A stretch of DNA of 64,000 nucleotides from Microbulbifer sp. A4B17 (GTDB lineage Bacteria > Pseudomonadota > Gammaproteobacteria > Pseudomonadales > Cellvibrionaceae): the NCBI RefSeq assembly GCF_003076275.1, contig NZ_CP029064.1:62001-126000 (forward strand), given 5' to 3'. This document shows positions 42,821-52,119 of this stretch, one piece after another (positions within the stretch are counted from its first letter, which is position 1; every line of letters begins with the position of its first letter). The notes beneath the pieces were generated by a model. The model was not told the DNA's origin and made no database searches. It saw nothing but the letters and a program-made list of their open reading frames with translations. Made by a program: the position numbers and the translations under genes.

Positions 42821-45045
42821 AATGATTTCTCCCCTTGCTGGTGCAGCCAACGGCTGAAATGGCCGTCGGCCTCAGTTAGCAAAGGCAATGAAGGCGCAGA
42901 TTCCGGTGCTGACAGTAGCTGATAGAGCAGCTGATTCAGGGAGTTTGTGCAATCAATGCAATTCGGTTGCTGGAGGCGCTGCTGGTATAAACGCAGCTGT
43001 TTGGACAGTTCCAGGCCGAGATCTATTGATTGCTCTGCAGCTAGCTCATTTATCTGCACCAGCAGATCGGTATCGAGTTCGGCGCCAGAGTCTACTTGGG
43101 CCATTAGGGCGAGCACCTGTGCTCTTTGTTTTTGTTCAAAGGCACTGTCGACAGTTTCTGGCGTTACGTCTTCCCGTTCACCGCTAAGCCGGCGGCTTTC
43201 GTCTATGGGGGGCGCCTCGAACCCGACTCTTTGTAAGTAAATACGCGAAGCCTGCTGTACTTCCTTGATAAAGCGCAGAGCCCGGTGCTGGTGGGGCAGG
43301 GAGGCTTGGGGCTCTATAACCGACAGGTCGCGCCAGGAACTCCACATGGCATTCAGCGCGTTGCGCAGTAGCTCCTTGGTTTGGGGGTCGAACAGGGTGG
43401 CATGCTCTGAGCTGTCATGCCGGTGTCCGGCAGAAGCAGCTATGCGCTCTGCCTGTTGGAAATGGGAGTCTCGCTGTGCAAAGGGAGTGGCATTTTCTTC
43501 GCCATGTGCCTGGTGCTCACCTTGTTCTGTATGATCGTGGCCATGGCCGTGTTCGGATTCTTCTTTATCATCGTGCTTCTCGCTTTCTGCTCCAGAATGC
43601 TCCGCTTCCGAATCCTCCTCGCCGAGAAAGCGGCCGTAGCGCATGCGCAGCAAATTCTGTTCATAGGCTAAACCCTCGGAGCGCTTGCGAAACTCCTGTG
43701 GATGCAGCTGCTCTCGCTCGGCTAGTAAGGCCTCGGTGTCAATAATCAGCTGGCGTTGGCTGCGGAAATACTCCGGCAATATTTTAATTGCCATACCCTC
43801 GCTGTCGCTCAGTCCGAAAATCTCCTCTTGTGGCCAGCGCAAGATAAAGTGTTGGCTCTTGGCAACGTTGGCACTGGGCTCGTGGTTATCCCTGGCCTCC
43901 AAATACCAGTAGAGTTCATCTCCCGCTTCCATGGAAAACTGGTGGATGGGCAGGGTGAAATCGTAGCGAGCTGCTTTCTTATCTTCCGAGGTGTTTGTTG
44001 ATAAAGCAGTGGATTGCAAACTGGTGAGTGCAATACGCTCTTCGCGAAAACGTAAATTTTCCCCGGTGCCGCTGGCGAGGGTGACCAATAAATCCACTGA
44101 ACTCACCTGGTAATCATCATTAATGATTACTTTCACGGGAATACTTTGAGCGCTGCCTTGAATGGTATCGACGCGCAAGCTGGGTGCCTCAAAGGTAAAC
44201 TCCGGAGCATTGTCTTTTTGCACCCGAATATTATGAATTTCCGGCAATAGCATTTGGCTCTCCGCGAGTTGCACTGAGAGCTGGTAAAAGTCTGCCTTAG
44301 CGATAGTGCGTTGTAATTGCCATTTTTTACTGGGTAGATCACCTAGTGGAGAAAAGGCGAAGCGTTCAGCTTCGGCCAGCATTTCCAGCCCTTGCACCGG
44401 CTGATTCAATTCAAGTTGCCATTCGACCGCAGACTGCTCCGGCACATCGACTTGTAGGGATTGGCTGTCGGCTGCGAGCCCAGTGTAGGCGGGCGGCTGG
44501 ATATGGGTTGCCGCGTGTGTTATGGCGAGCTTTTCGGCAACGGGAATAGCTGTATTTTGTTGCGTGGTCTCGGTTTTATCCCCAGTGAAGTGAGAATTGC
44601 TCAGCACAAATAACAACAGTCCCAGGCAGGCACCGAAGGCATTTGTCAGGGTACTGCAGAGTTTTTTTGGACCGAAAGACGACCGGTCGCCACTTTCCAG
44701 CAGTTGTTGCAGCTCTGTTTCGATACGCGTGCGCTGTAATTGCTGCAATGGACTTAGGTTGGTTTTCTGTTGGCTAAGCAACTGGCTGCTGTCTTGCAGC
44801 TGTGGATATTGTCCATCCAACTGTCGACATAGGCTTTCAGGGCTTGAGCGCCAGCTGCGATCCAATAGAATTGCTACAACAATAATTCCGAGCCAGGCGA
44901 GCAATAGCCACTGTGGCCAGCCGAATACAAAAATGCCCAAGCCAGCCAGAAGGCTGAGGCCAGTGGCAAGCCAGAGATAGGGCCGCAGGGCTGTCAGTTG
45001 CCAGCGCCTGCGCACAGCGTTAAGGGTGGACTGGTGCTTATGCAT
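42817..45045 (-). CDS. DUF4175-like membrane protein with a His/Glu-rich insert
   Basis: 742 residues from ATG 45045 (MHKHQSTLNAV), preceded by GGGAGG. Two adjacent N-terminal membrane helices (LWLATGLSLLAGLGIFVFG; WLLLAWLGIIVVAILL), a third near residue 145 (FGACLGLLLFVLSN), then a long periplasmic region with beta-sandwich and coiled-coil stretches. In the second half is a very acidic, His-rich segment (encoded about 43390-43625) with GHGHDHTEQGEHQAHGEE, which looks able to bind divalent metals. It overlaps both neighbours in the operon. Function unknown; family assignment is from layout. Confidence 0.68.
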   Translation of the reverse strand: MHKHQSTLNAVRRRWQLTALRPYLWLATGLSLLAGLGIFVFGWPQWLLLAWLGIIVVAILLDRSWRSSPESLCRQLDGQYPQLQDSSQLLSQQKTNLSPLQQLQRTRIETELQQLLESGDRSSFGPKKLCSTLTNAFGACLGLLLFVLSNSHFTGDKTETTQQNTAIPVAEKLAITHAATHIQPPAYTGLAADSQSLQVDVPEQSAVEWQLELNQPVQGLEMLAEAERFAFSPLGDLPSKKWQLQRTIAKADFYQLSVQLAESQMLLPEIHNIRVQKDNAPEFTFEAPSLRVDTIQGSAQSIPVKVIINDDYQVSSVDLLVTLASGTGENLRFREERIALTSLQSTALSTNTSEDKKAARYDFTLPIHQFSMEAGDELYWYLEARDNHEPSANVAKSQHFILRWPQEEIFGLSDSEGMAIKILPEYFRSQRQLIIDTEALLAEREQLHPQEFRKRSEGLAYEQNLLRMRYGRFLGEEDSEAEHSGAESEKHDDKEESEHGHGHDHTEQGEHQAHGEENATPFAQRDSHFQQAERIAASAGHRHDSSEHATLFDPQTKELLRNALNAMWSSWRDLSVIEPQASLPHQHRALRFIKEVQQASRIYLQRVGFEAPPIDESRRLSGEREDVTPETVDSAFEQKQRAQVLALMAQVDSGAELDTDLLVQINELAAEQSIDLGLELSKQLRLYQQRLQQPNCIDCTNSLNQLLYQLLSAPESAPSLPLLTEADGHFSRWLHQQGEKSL

Positions 45046-46243
45046 GGTCGGCCTCCCTATTACTATCGATTGCCATGATGGCTGGGGGGTGAGATAGGGC
45101 AATTAGGCGTTCAAAGGCCAGAAGTAACAGTAGGGCGATAATTAACCAGGGTTGCAGTTGTTCAATACGGCGGTTTTCTACCTCGCTGTCTTCTACAGGA
45201 AGGCCTGCCACTACTTTATTGGCAGACCAGTGGCCACGATTTTGGTGTTGCAGAGCCCAGTCTTGCCCAGACCAGTGCAGCCATAAGCGTTCAGGTAAAT
45301 CTGCGCGGCGATAAAAGGCCTCGCTGTACCAGTCACTTTCGTAGCGCAGCCAACTTCCCCGTCCCATTGAGGCCGCTTGAGCTGACTGGCTGTTATCCAC
45401 AGCAACGAAGTTGAGATTATCGGTAGGGGGGATACTGTTGTCGGTGATTAACAGGCCGCCATCTGAAACAAATTCCAGCACGGCGTGTGGCAGGGGAGCG
45501 GGGCCCGTGTAGATCAACCAATCTGCCTTTTCGGCGCTAGGCGTCTCTTCTCGCTTCAGAGTTTGCACCGATAGTCCCGGCATATTGTTGTGCCAGTCTT
45601 CCAGCACAGGCGCCCACCAACTGGGCGCCTTGCCCATTAAAGCGATACTCGGTAATACCGGGCTCGGAGCTGTGGATGTTTTGTCGAGGCCGTGCCACTG
45701 CCAATGGGGACTGACTCTTAGTGCCTGGTGGGATGCTGGAACCCCGTTGTTTATCAACAGGATATGAGCCCTGCGCAAATCCGCCCGGCGTGATAGTGCT
45801 GATAGAGTTTTCCACAGGTCCACATTTTGTGGTGGGGGTGAGGTTACGGAAGGTGTTTCTGGGGATAACCACAGCACTTTATAACCTTCCCCCACAAGCT
45901 GCGGCAGTGAATTGTGGATAAATTTATTCGCTTCGCCCGCCCCAATTCTGGGGTCTACCAGTATCACGCCCTCTTGGGGATAAATTTCCCGTTTAATCAG
46001 CGGCTGAGCCAATAAACTTGCCAGCAGGGCGACGATTAGCAGGCGCAATAGCAGCAACCACTTGTTATCCACAATAGGGCGGCGCGCGCGACTCTGTGAA
46101 TATCTTTGTACCCATTGCAGCGCAGCAAAGGAGATCTGCTGTGGATTACTTCGGCGCAGCAAATGAATGGCGATAGGGATAATCAGGGCTGTGAATAGCC
46201 ATAGCCACTGTGGGGATTGAAATAAGTTATTTATCCACAACAT
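45038..46243 (-). CDS. BatA-like N-terminal domain membrane protein
   Basis: 401 residues from ATG 46243. The N-terminal 80 residues are the aerotolerance/BatA domain: a hydrophobic helix, LLRRSNPQQISFAALQW, and a second helix LLLLRLLIVALLASLLAQPL. A periplasmic von Willebrand-like region (EGVILVDPRIG, HILLINNG) follows without a clean MIDAS motif, and there is one C-terminal helix (LQPWLIIALLLLLAFERLIA). It lies between the DUF58 gene (1-bp gap) and the DUF4175-like gene (8-nt overlap). The gene contains four perfect DnaA boxes, listed separately. Confidence 0.75.
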   Translation of the reverse strand: MLWINNLFQSPQWLWLFTALIIPIAIHLLRRSNPQQISFAALQWVQRYSQSRARRPIVDNKWLLLLRLLIVALLASLLAQPLIKREIYPQEGVILVDPRIGAGEANKFIHNSLPQLVGEGYKVLWLSPETPSVTSPPPQNVDLWKTLSALSRRADLRRAHILLINNGVPASHQALRVSPHWQWHGLDKTSTAPSPVLPSIALMGKAPSWWAPVLEDWHNNMPGLSVQTLKREETPSAEKADWLIYTGPAPLPHAVLEFVSDGGLLITDNSIPPTDNLNFVAVDNSQSAQAASMGRGSWLRYESDWYSEAFYRRADLPERLWLHWSGQDWALQHQNRGHWSANKVVAGLPVEDSEVENRRIEQLQPWLIIALLLLLAFERLIALSHPPAIMAIDSNREADHA

Positions 46244-46296
46244 CTCAGCACAACCTGCCGTGCAGTTGAATAAATTGCCGCAGTGACTTTTCCACA
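45393..46296. promoter_or_regulatory. Cluster of DnaA boxes inside the BatA-like gene
   Basis: Four perfect 9-mers TTATCCACA occur at 45393-45401 (+), 45913-45921 (minus strand), 46065-46073 (+) and 46231-46239 (+). Three one-mismatch copies lie among them: 45808-45816, 46140-46148 and 46288-46296. I saw no other perfect copy in the window. The copies encode different peptides (VDN, LWIN and, in reverse, IHN), so they are not one repeated protein motif. Confidence 0.6.
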
Positions 46297-47147
46297 GGCT
46301 GCTCGATAAGGTCGGTCTGCAGTGAACACTCCTGTGTGGCAAAGCGTGCTTTTAACTCGCTCTGCGCTTGAGCAAAAGCATCCAGGTAAGACTGGCGTTG
46401 CCGCTCGGCGTCCACTTCTAAAGTAGCGGGAGTACTGGCGCTTACTTCTGGATTGAGCAGCTTTAGCTCTCCGCCAAAAGGAAAAGTCTGTTCTGCCTCA
46501 ATTAACAATTGCAGCGGTAGGCAGGGGCGGCCGGCGGCGTGTAGGCGTGCGGCAAAATCGCCGATCTCATTGCCCTGTTGAAAAAAATCACTCAGTAACA
46601 CCACCTGACAGGGGCGTTCAAAGTATTGCCACAGCGGCGCCAGTTGAGCGCGATCTGGCCAGTGGCCGCTGGCGTCGACGTGTTGTAGCTGAAGGGCGAT
46701 TTGACGCTGGTGGCTCTCGCCCTGGCCTTCGGGTACATAAACCGTCCGGCTGCTGTTAAATGCCAATAGGGAAAAGCTGTCTCCCTGGGCGTTGAGCAGC
46801 CAGCATAGGCTGGCAATCCAGCACTTGGCGTAATGCAGTTTATTCAGACTGGGCTCGACAAAGCTCGCCTGGCCCAGGGAGGCGCTGCTATCGAGTACAA
46901 AGCACACGTGCATACGGCTCTCCTGCTCGGTCTCGCGCACATAGTAGCGATCGCTGCGGGCGAACAGTTTCCAGTCGATATGGCGGATGGAATCACCCGC
47001 TTGATAACCTCGGTATTGGTGAAATTCCAGGCCGGTGCCACGGCGCTGGCTGTGTTGCACACCGAGCATCACGCCCTCGGCAATATGCCGCGACAGCCAC
47101 ACCAGATCGCGACAGCTGGCCAGGGTTTTGGGGGACAGGTATTCCAC
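46245..47147 (-). CDS. DUF58 domain protein
   Basis: 300 residues. The diagnostic DUF58 block is near the N-terminus: RRGTGLEFHQYRGYQAGDSIRHIDWKLFARSD. A VWA-like domain follows (VCFVLDSSASLG, then VVLLSDFF). DUF58 proteins accompany MoxR ATPases and are thought to link them to client proteins in the envelope. It follows the MoxR gene by 5 bp and precedes the BatA-like gene by 1 bp. Confidence 0.88.
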   Translation of the reverse strand: MEYLSPKTLASCRDLVWLSRHIAEGVMLGVQHSQRRGTGLEFHQYRGYQAGDSIRHIDWKLFARSDRYYVRETEQESRMHVCFVLDSSASLGQASFVEPSLNKLHYAKCWIASLCWLLNAQGDSFSLLAFNSSRTVYVPEGQGESHQRQIALQLQHVDASGHWPDRAQLAPLWQYFERPCQVVLLSDFFQQGNEIGDFAARLHAAGRPCLPLQLLIEAEQTFPFGGELKLLNPEVSASTPATLEVDAERQRQSYLDAFAQAQSELKARFATQECSLQTDLIEQPVEKSLRQFIQLHGRLC

Positions 47148-47152
47148 GCTGA

Positions 47153-48151
47153 TTAGCCCTGGCCCGGTTCAGGCACCGCTGCCAGTAATTCTTCAATCAG
47201 CTGTGGCATCTGCACGCCATCGGCCTGGGCCTGGAAGCTGAGCAGCACCCGGTGGCGCAGTACCGGCAGTAACAGGCTGCGGATATCCTCGCGGGTGACG
47301 GCGAGGCGTCGCTGCAACAGGGCCCGCGCCTTGGCAGCGAGAATCAGAGCCTGCCCCGCGCGGGGGCCGGCGCCCCATTTGATCCACTGTTGCAGGGTAT
47401 CGCTGCCGCTGGTTTCCATACGGGTGGCGCGCACTAGTGCCGCCACGTAGCGGTATAAATCGTCGCTTACATGAATTTCCCGCACCAGTTGCTGCATTTC
47501 GCGCAATTGCTCCGCATCCAGGCTGGGGCTGGGTTTGACCCTGCTGGCACCGGTGGTGGAGCGCAGGATTTCAACTTCGTCCCGCTCATCGGGATAGTCG
47601 ATATGAATATTTAACAGGAAGCGGTCCAGCTGAGCCTCCGGCAGCGGATAGGTGCCGGCCTGCTCGATGGGATTTTGTGTGGCCAGTACGAAATAAGGAT
47701 CGGGCAATTTCAGTGTTTTACCGCCCACGGTTACCGAGCCTTCCTGCATGGATTCCAATAGGGCTGCCTGGGTTTTCGGCGGTGTGCGGTTAATTTCATC
47801 GGCGAGCAGGATATTGGTGAAAACCGGGCCCTGCTGGAATTTAAAAAAGCGCTTGCCGGTGCTGTGATCCTCTTCGAGGATCTCACTGCCGAGAATATCT
47901 CCGGGCATTAAATCCGGGGTGAACTGTACCCGCTTAAAATCCAGCGCACTGGCATCGGCGAGGGTTTTTACCAGCAGGGTTTTACCCAACCCCGGCACCC
48001 CTTCGAGTAGGGCGTGGCCGCCGGCCAACAGGCAGATCAGCATCTGCTCCACCACAGGTTTCTGGCCGACAATCACCCGCGCAATTTCCTGTTGAAGATT
48101 GTCGAGGCTGTGCAGTTGTTCTTCGATACTATTTTCCAGGGTGGTCAGCAT
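47153..48151 (-). CDS. MoxR-family AAA+ ATPase
   Basis: 332 residues. Walker A GVPGLGKTLL, Walker B ILLADEINR, sensor region ATQNPIEQAGTYPLPEAQLDRFLL, and the MoxR lid domain. MoxR ATPases act as chaperones in maturation or metal insertion of partner complexes, working with the DUF58 and VWA-type membrane proteins encoded downstream. It follows the DUF4159 gene by 2 bp, so the whole minus-strand set reads as one transcript. Confidence 0.92.
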   Translation of the reverse strand: MLTTLENSIEEQLHSLDNLQQEIARVIVGQKPVVEQMLICLLAGGHALLEGVPGLGKTLLVKTLADASALDFKRVQFTPDLMPGDILGSEILEEDHSTGKRFFKFQQGPVFTNILLADEINRTPPKTQAALLESMQEGSVTVGGKTLKLPDPYFVLATQNPIEQAGTYPLPEAQLDRFLLNIHIDYPDERDEVEILRSTTGASRVKPSPSLDAEQLREMQQLVREIHVSDDLYRYVAALVRATRMETSGSDTLQQWIKWGAGPRAGQALILAAKARALLQRRLAVTREDIRSLLLPVLRHRVLLSFQAQADGVQMPQLIEELLAAVPEPGQG

Positions 48152-48153
48152 AA

Positions 48154-48879
48154 TCAGCTCGTCAGTGCGTAAATAACAATGTTCACCGCAAATTTTGTGT
48201 TATCGATGGCGAGCCAGCGTTTGTTGCGGTAGTCGTAGTCCCATTCGCAGCCGAAATCTTTGTTGCTGTAGAGCACGGCGATACGGCCGTTTACAACAAT
48301 GGCTTTCAGGTAGTCGTGTACCAGATCATCACCCCAGCCATTTAATTCAAAGCTGGTTACTGGCAATTCGTCGAATTGAAAGAAACAGCGGTAGAGGTCG
48401 TGATCGTCCGGGAGCTTTTGCAGGCAGCCTTCGCCAAACAGCTCGACCATTTGTGCTTCGAAGGATTTGGCAAAGAGACCGTCGATATCGTGGTTGCAGT
48501 CGTCGACAAATACAAAGCCACCGCGATTGACGTAATCGCGAAAATTCTTTGCCTCTTCCGTGGTGAATTGCACCAGCTTGTGTCCGGCCAGGTAGCAGAA
48601 AGGCGCCAGCAGCATTTTCTTATCGGCCAGCGGCACTATGTGCTCTTTGGGATCAACCCTGAGATTGGTGTATTCCACCAGTGAATTGAGCAGGTTGGAA
48701 GGCATGCGCTGATCCACATCCCAGTCACCGGACTCGTACATCAAGCGGGTGAAATAGAAATCGTAGTGCTCCTGTGCACTACCCGGTGCGGTATTTTGTG
48801 CGCGTGTGCCCAGAGGCAGCGCTGCGGCGCAACTACCCAGGATCAGGCGCTGAAGAAAAGCCTTGCGGGTGAGGGACAC
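48154..48879 (-). CDS. DUF4159 exported protein, first gene of the MoxR operon
   Basis: 241 residues. The N-terminus MSLTRKAFLQRLILGSCAAALPLG resembles a Tat signal with Arg-Lys in place of twin Arg, then cleavage near TRA. The mature part has DUF4159 features: YDFYFTRLMYESGDWD, RGGFVFVDDCNHD and SNKDFGCEWDYDY. DUF4159 proteins are often a C-terminal domain of, or neighbours to, BatA-like proteins in MoxR operons. Function unknown. Confidence 0.8.
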   Translation of the reverse strand: MSLTRKAFLQRLILGSCAAALPLGTRAQNTAPGSAQEHYDFYFTRLMYESGDWDVDQRMPSNLLNSLVEYTNLRVDPKEHIVPLADKKMLLAPFCYLAGHKLVQFTTEEAKNFRDYVNRGGFVFVDDCNHDIDGLFAKSFEAQMVELFGEGCLQKLPDDHDLYRCFFQFDELPVTSFELNGWGDDLVHDYLKAIVVNGRIAVLYSNKDFGCEWDYDYRNKRWLAIDNTKFAVNIVIYALTS

Positions 48880-48921
48880 GGGATAACTCTGTTACTGCGT
48901 TGGTTTTTATTGTTGAGAGCA

Positions 48922-49027
48922 AAGGAAAGAAGGTGCTCCGTTCGAGACACGCTGTAAATACATCCCTGTACGCTCGTAATCGGCATCCATGCCTCATACG
49001 GTCTCGAACGGAGCACCTTCTTTCCTT
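48922..49027. repeat. Perfect 27-bp inverted repeat with a 52-bp spacer
   Basis: The left arm 48922-48948 and right arm 49001-49027 are exact reverse complements over 27 bp. The spacer itself contains the short palindrome GGCAT-CC-ATGCC (48982-48993). There is no ORF across it and no T run at either end, so it is not a simple terminator. It lies between the TldD operon and the DUF4159 gene. The form is that of a dispersed palindromic element (REPIN- or MITE-like). Confidence 0.85.
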
Positions 49028-49093
49028 CTACCCATTTATTTTCAATGCTGGGAGCTGACTGGTTTGCTGGCCAGCTCCCGCCTGGATCAATGG

Positions 49094-50725
49094 CTAGCCC
49101 AGCTTGCGCTTGGTGTTAATCACATTGATACCGTCGAAGCGTGCAGTGGAACTACCGTGGGATACCGCACTGGTTTGCATCGGCTGTCCCTTACCGTCAA
49201 AGAAGGAACCACCCAGGCGGTAATCATCTTTGTCGCAGACCTGCGAACAGGCATTCCAGAATTCCTGGGTGTTGGACTGGTAGGCGACGTCCTCCACCAT
49301 GCCGGTAATCTTGCCGTCTTCAATCTCGTAGAACAGCTGTCCACCAAACTGGAAGTTGTAGCGCTGCTGATCGATGGAGAAGGAACCGGCACCCACAATA
49401 TAAATGCCTTTCTCCACATCCTTGATCATATCGTCAACACTCAGCTCCTCCTTGCCGGGTAACAGCGAAACGTTGGACATGCGCTGGAATTGCACGCTGG
49501 ACCAACTATCTGCGTAGCAGCAGCCGTGGGATTTCTTTTGCCCTAGCATATGTACCTGGTCGCGGGTGGCCTGGTAGTTCACCAGCACACCGTCTTTTAC
49601 CAGATCCCAGTTACGGGTCTTAACGCCTTCATCGTCGTAGCCGACGGCACCGAGAGAGCCGGGCTGTACCTTATCGGCAAACAGATTGACCTTGTCGCTG
49701 CCGTATTGGAATTTGCCGCTGCGCCATTTATCGATAGTGGCAAAAGAGGTGCCGGCAAAATTGGCCTCGTAGCCGAGTACGCGGTCCAGCTCCAGCGGGT
49801 GGCCGACGGATTCATGGATGGTGAGCCAAAGGTGGCTGGGGTCCAGCACCAGGTCGTACTTGCCTGGTTTGACCGATTTAGCAGTGAGCTTTTCCTTGGC
49901 TTGTTGCGCCGCCAGGCGTGCGTCTTCGGCCATATCGTAGGAATCGCGGTAGAGCACTGTCTGCGCTTGGATCTTGTCTTCGGCGCGGCCATCCAGGTAT
50001 TCAAAGCCGCGTCCTACCGGCTGGCTGAGGCCCTGGCGGGTACGGAAGCCGCCAGTTTTCTTGTCCACTGCGGTGACCGAGAAGGGCGCCCACAAACGGT
50101 GAACATCCTGGTCGATATAGGAGCCGTCGGTAGAGGCAAAATACTTTTGTTCATTCACCAGGTACAGCATGGAGTTGATATAGCTGGCGCCGGCATCCAT
50201 AGCGGACTTGTTCACGTCCATTAACAGGTCCACCTTGTCGGCCAGTGGGATCTGCATAGCGTTTTTCTGGATGGGTGTCTGCCAGCTCACCTCGCCGTGG
50301 CCTTTTACCGGAGCCAGCTGTACGGGCTCCTGCTGGTACTTGGAGTTGGCCTTGGCGGTAGCTACTGCCTGGCGGGTGGCGCGAGCGACGCCATCGGCTG
50401 TCAGGTCATTGGTGGCAGCAAAGCCCCAGGTGCCGTTGGCAATAACCCGAATCCCCATGCCGATAGATTCGGTGTTCACCACGTCCTGCACTTTCATCTC
50501 GCGGGTGATTACGTATTGGTTCAGGTAGCGACCAATACGCACATCGGCATAAGTGGCGCCGAGTTTAGTGGCGGTATTCAGGGCGACATCGGCAAATTCT
50601 TTTTTTACAGAGAGATCAATACCGCTTTGTGTCAGTTTGCTCTCGGCGACCAGATTGCCGGACAGCGGCAACATGGAAACACCCAGGCCGGCACCGCTGA
50701 GCTGGAGAAATTTTCTTCTTTCCAT
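49094..50725 (-). CDS. TldD-family metalloprotease with Tat-type signal, paralogue 1
   Basis: 543 residues. The metal-binding HExxxH is at His304-Glu305-His309 (IHESVGHPLELDRVLG). A C-terminal Cys cluster (NACSQVCDKDDYRLGG) may supply the third zinc ligand. The N-terminus MERRKFLQLSGAGLGVSMLPL is a good twin-arginine signal, unlike classical cytoplasmic TldD, which is about 60 residues shorter. TldD/TldE pairs process peptides such as microcin precursors. Preceded by GAGGAT; 27 bp after the TldE gene. A nearly colinear paralogue of equal length lies on the other side of TldE. Confidence 0.88.
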   Translation of the reverse strand: MERRKFLQLSGAGLGVSMLPLSGNLVAESKLTQSGIDLSVKKEFADVALNTATKLGATYADVRIGRYLNQYVITREMKVQDVVNTESIGMGIRVIANGTWGFAATNDLTADGVARATRQAVATAKANSKYQQEPVQLAPVKGHGEVSWQTPIQKNAMQIPLADKVDLLMDVNKSAMDAGASYINSMLYLVNEQKYFASTDGSYIDQDVHRLWAPFSVTAVDKKTGGFRTRQGLSQPVGRGFEYLDGRAEDKIQAQTVLYRDSYDMAEDARLAAQQAKEKLTAKSVKPGKYDLVLDPSHLWLTIHESVGHPLELDRVLGYEANFAGTSFATIDKWRSGKFQYGSDKVNLFADKVQPGSLGAVGYDDEGVKTRNWDLVKDGVLVNYQATRDQVHMLGQKKSHGCCYADSWSSVQFQRMSNVSLLPGKEELSVDDMIKDVEKGIYIVGAGSFSIDQQRYNFQFGGQLFYEIEDGKITGMVEDVAYQSNTQEFWNACSQVCDKDDYRLGGSFFDGKGQPMQTSAVSHGSSTARFDGINVINTKRKLG

Positions 50726-50752
50726 TTCGTTATCCTCGATGGGTGCTGGCTG

Positions 50753-52084
50753 TTATACGGCGTCGGAAAGGCTGCTGAAGGTGAAGTCGCGCACTTTCAA
50801 CGCGGGAATCATGGCGGACATGCCCCACATACCCACTCGCTGGGGTACGCCCATATCTTCGATATTGTTGAGCATGATTACCGGGCTCTCGTTGAAGCGG
50901 AAGTTCTTCACCGGGTATTTGATCTTGCCGTTTTCGATATAGAAGGTGCCGTCACGGGTGAGGCCGGTCAGGAGCATGGACTGCGGATCGACCATACGGA
51001 TATACCAGGTGCGGGATACCAAAATGCCTCGGCGGGTATTTTTGATCAGTTCTTCGGTGGATTTATCACCGCCGACCATAATCAGGTTGTTGGGCTCAGG
51101 GACCACTTCGCCTTTGCTTTGCTCGGCCCAGTAGCGACTGCGCGCCAGGTTTTTCACTACCCCATCTTTCACCCATTCGGTGCGCCCCAGATGCATAAAA
51201 TCACCGTCGGTCCAGGGTTGAGCCGGCACTTCGAGGCTGGTGGGGTCGGAGTAGAAATTTACTCGCTTGTCGAACATCTTCTCACCGGTACGGTTGCCGC
51301 CACCCTTTTTGCTCATAAAGCTGCGGCCTTCGTCGGCACTGCGCGCATCGAAGCCGCTCATCATGTAACCCACCAGGCCGGACACCGCATTGGGCTCCAG
51401 GATCACGGTGTACTTGCCCGGTTCCAGGGCGCGGGCTTCCTGGGACAGGACCGCCTTGTCGATGGCGACAGAGGAAGTGCTGCCGGTATTCATCGCGCCG
51501 AAATCGGTAACGTCACTTTCAGCCCAACCGGAACCCAGGCCATTCTCGGTGCGCATGGTTACGGTGAAGTTGGCAGAGGTAGAAGCGTGGTAACCGAACA
51601 GGCCTTTGCTGGTGGCGACTGCCGCAAAAGAGCGCTGGTCTTCCAGGTAACCCGCAGCAACCACTTTCTTTTCCTTGGCTGCAATAATGGAATCTGCCGC
51701 AGCCTTGGCGCGCTGGTCTGGAGTGATATCTGCAGTGGACTTGGCGAAGCCGTCTACGCTGACATATTTCTGCGGTCCCAGCATCGGCATGGCTTCCGGG
51801 TTTTCCGGAGATAGCTTGGCCAACTCTTCGGCGCGACGCATCACTTTTTCCAGGGAGGCATCACTGAATTCATTGATAGTGGCCACACCGGATTTCTTGC
51901 CGAAACGGGCCTCTACGGCCAGCTCGATATCGTTGACGATACCACTGGTGGAAACGCTGTTGCGCGCGTAGCGAATATTGCCGGTTTCGCTGCCGGCCAG
52001 CTGCGCGCTGGCTTCATCGGCGCGGCTGTATTTTAAAACCTTGTCGAGAATACGCTTCGCTTCACTTCTACTCAGAATGGCCAT
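50753..52084 (-). CDS. TldE/PmbA-family protein
   Basis: 443 residues, the normal size for TldE. No HExxxH is present, as expected for the non-catalytic partner; the family pattern GLVGYMMSGFDARSADEGRSFM and LGRTEWVKDGVVKNL is clear. No signal peptide is visible (MAILSRSEAKRILDKVLKYS), in contrast to both flanking TldD proteins. It is between them on the same strand, 35 bp downstream of paralogue 2 and 27 bp upstream of paralogue 1. Confidence 0.88.
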   Translation of the reverse strand: MAILSRSEAKRILDKVLKYSRADEASAQLAGSETGNIRYARNSVSTSGIVNDIELAVEARFGKKSGVATINEFSDASLEKVMRRAEELAKLSPENPEAMPMLGPQKYVSVDGFAKSTADITPDQRAKAAADSIIAAKEKKVVAAGYLEDQRSFAAVATSKGLFGYHASTSANFTVTMRTENGLGSGWAESDVTDFGAMNTGSTSSVAIDKAVLSQEARALEPGKYTVILEPNAVSGLVGYMMSGFDARSADEGRSFMSKKGGGNRTGEKMFDKRVNFYSDPTSLEVPAQPWTDGDFMHLGRTEWVKDGVVKNLARSRYWAEQSKGEVVPEPNNLIMVGGDKSTEELIKNTRRGILVSRTWYIRMVDPQSMLLTGLTRDGTFYIENGKIKYPVKNFRFNESPVIMLNNIEDMGVPQRVGMWGMSAMIPALKVRDFTFSSLSDAV

Positions 52085-52119
52085 TGCCTTTTCTCCAATT
52101 ACTTATTCTTGTGCGCCGC

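Noticed and set aside
50297-51814. A 505-codon open frame on the plus strand
   Set aside because: It is antisense to the TldE and TldD genes, whose minus-strand products have full family motifs. The plus-strand product lacks any domain. Similar long antisense frames at 49550-50224 and 52084-52911 arise from the same GC-biased codon pattern.
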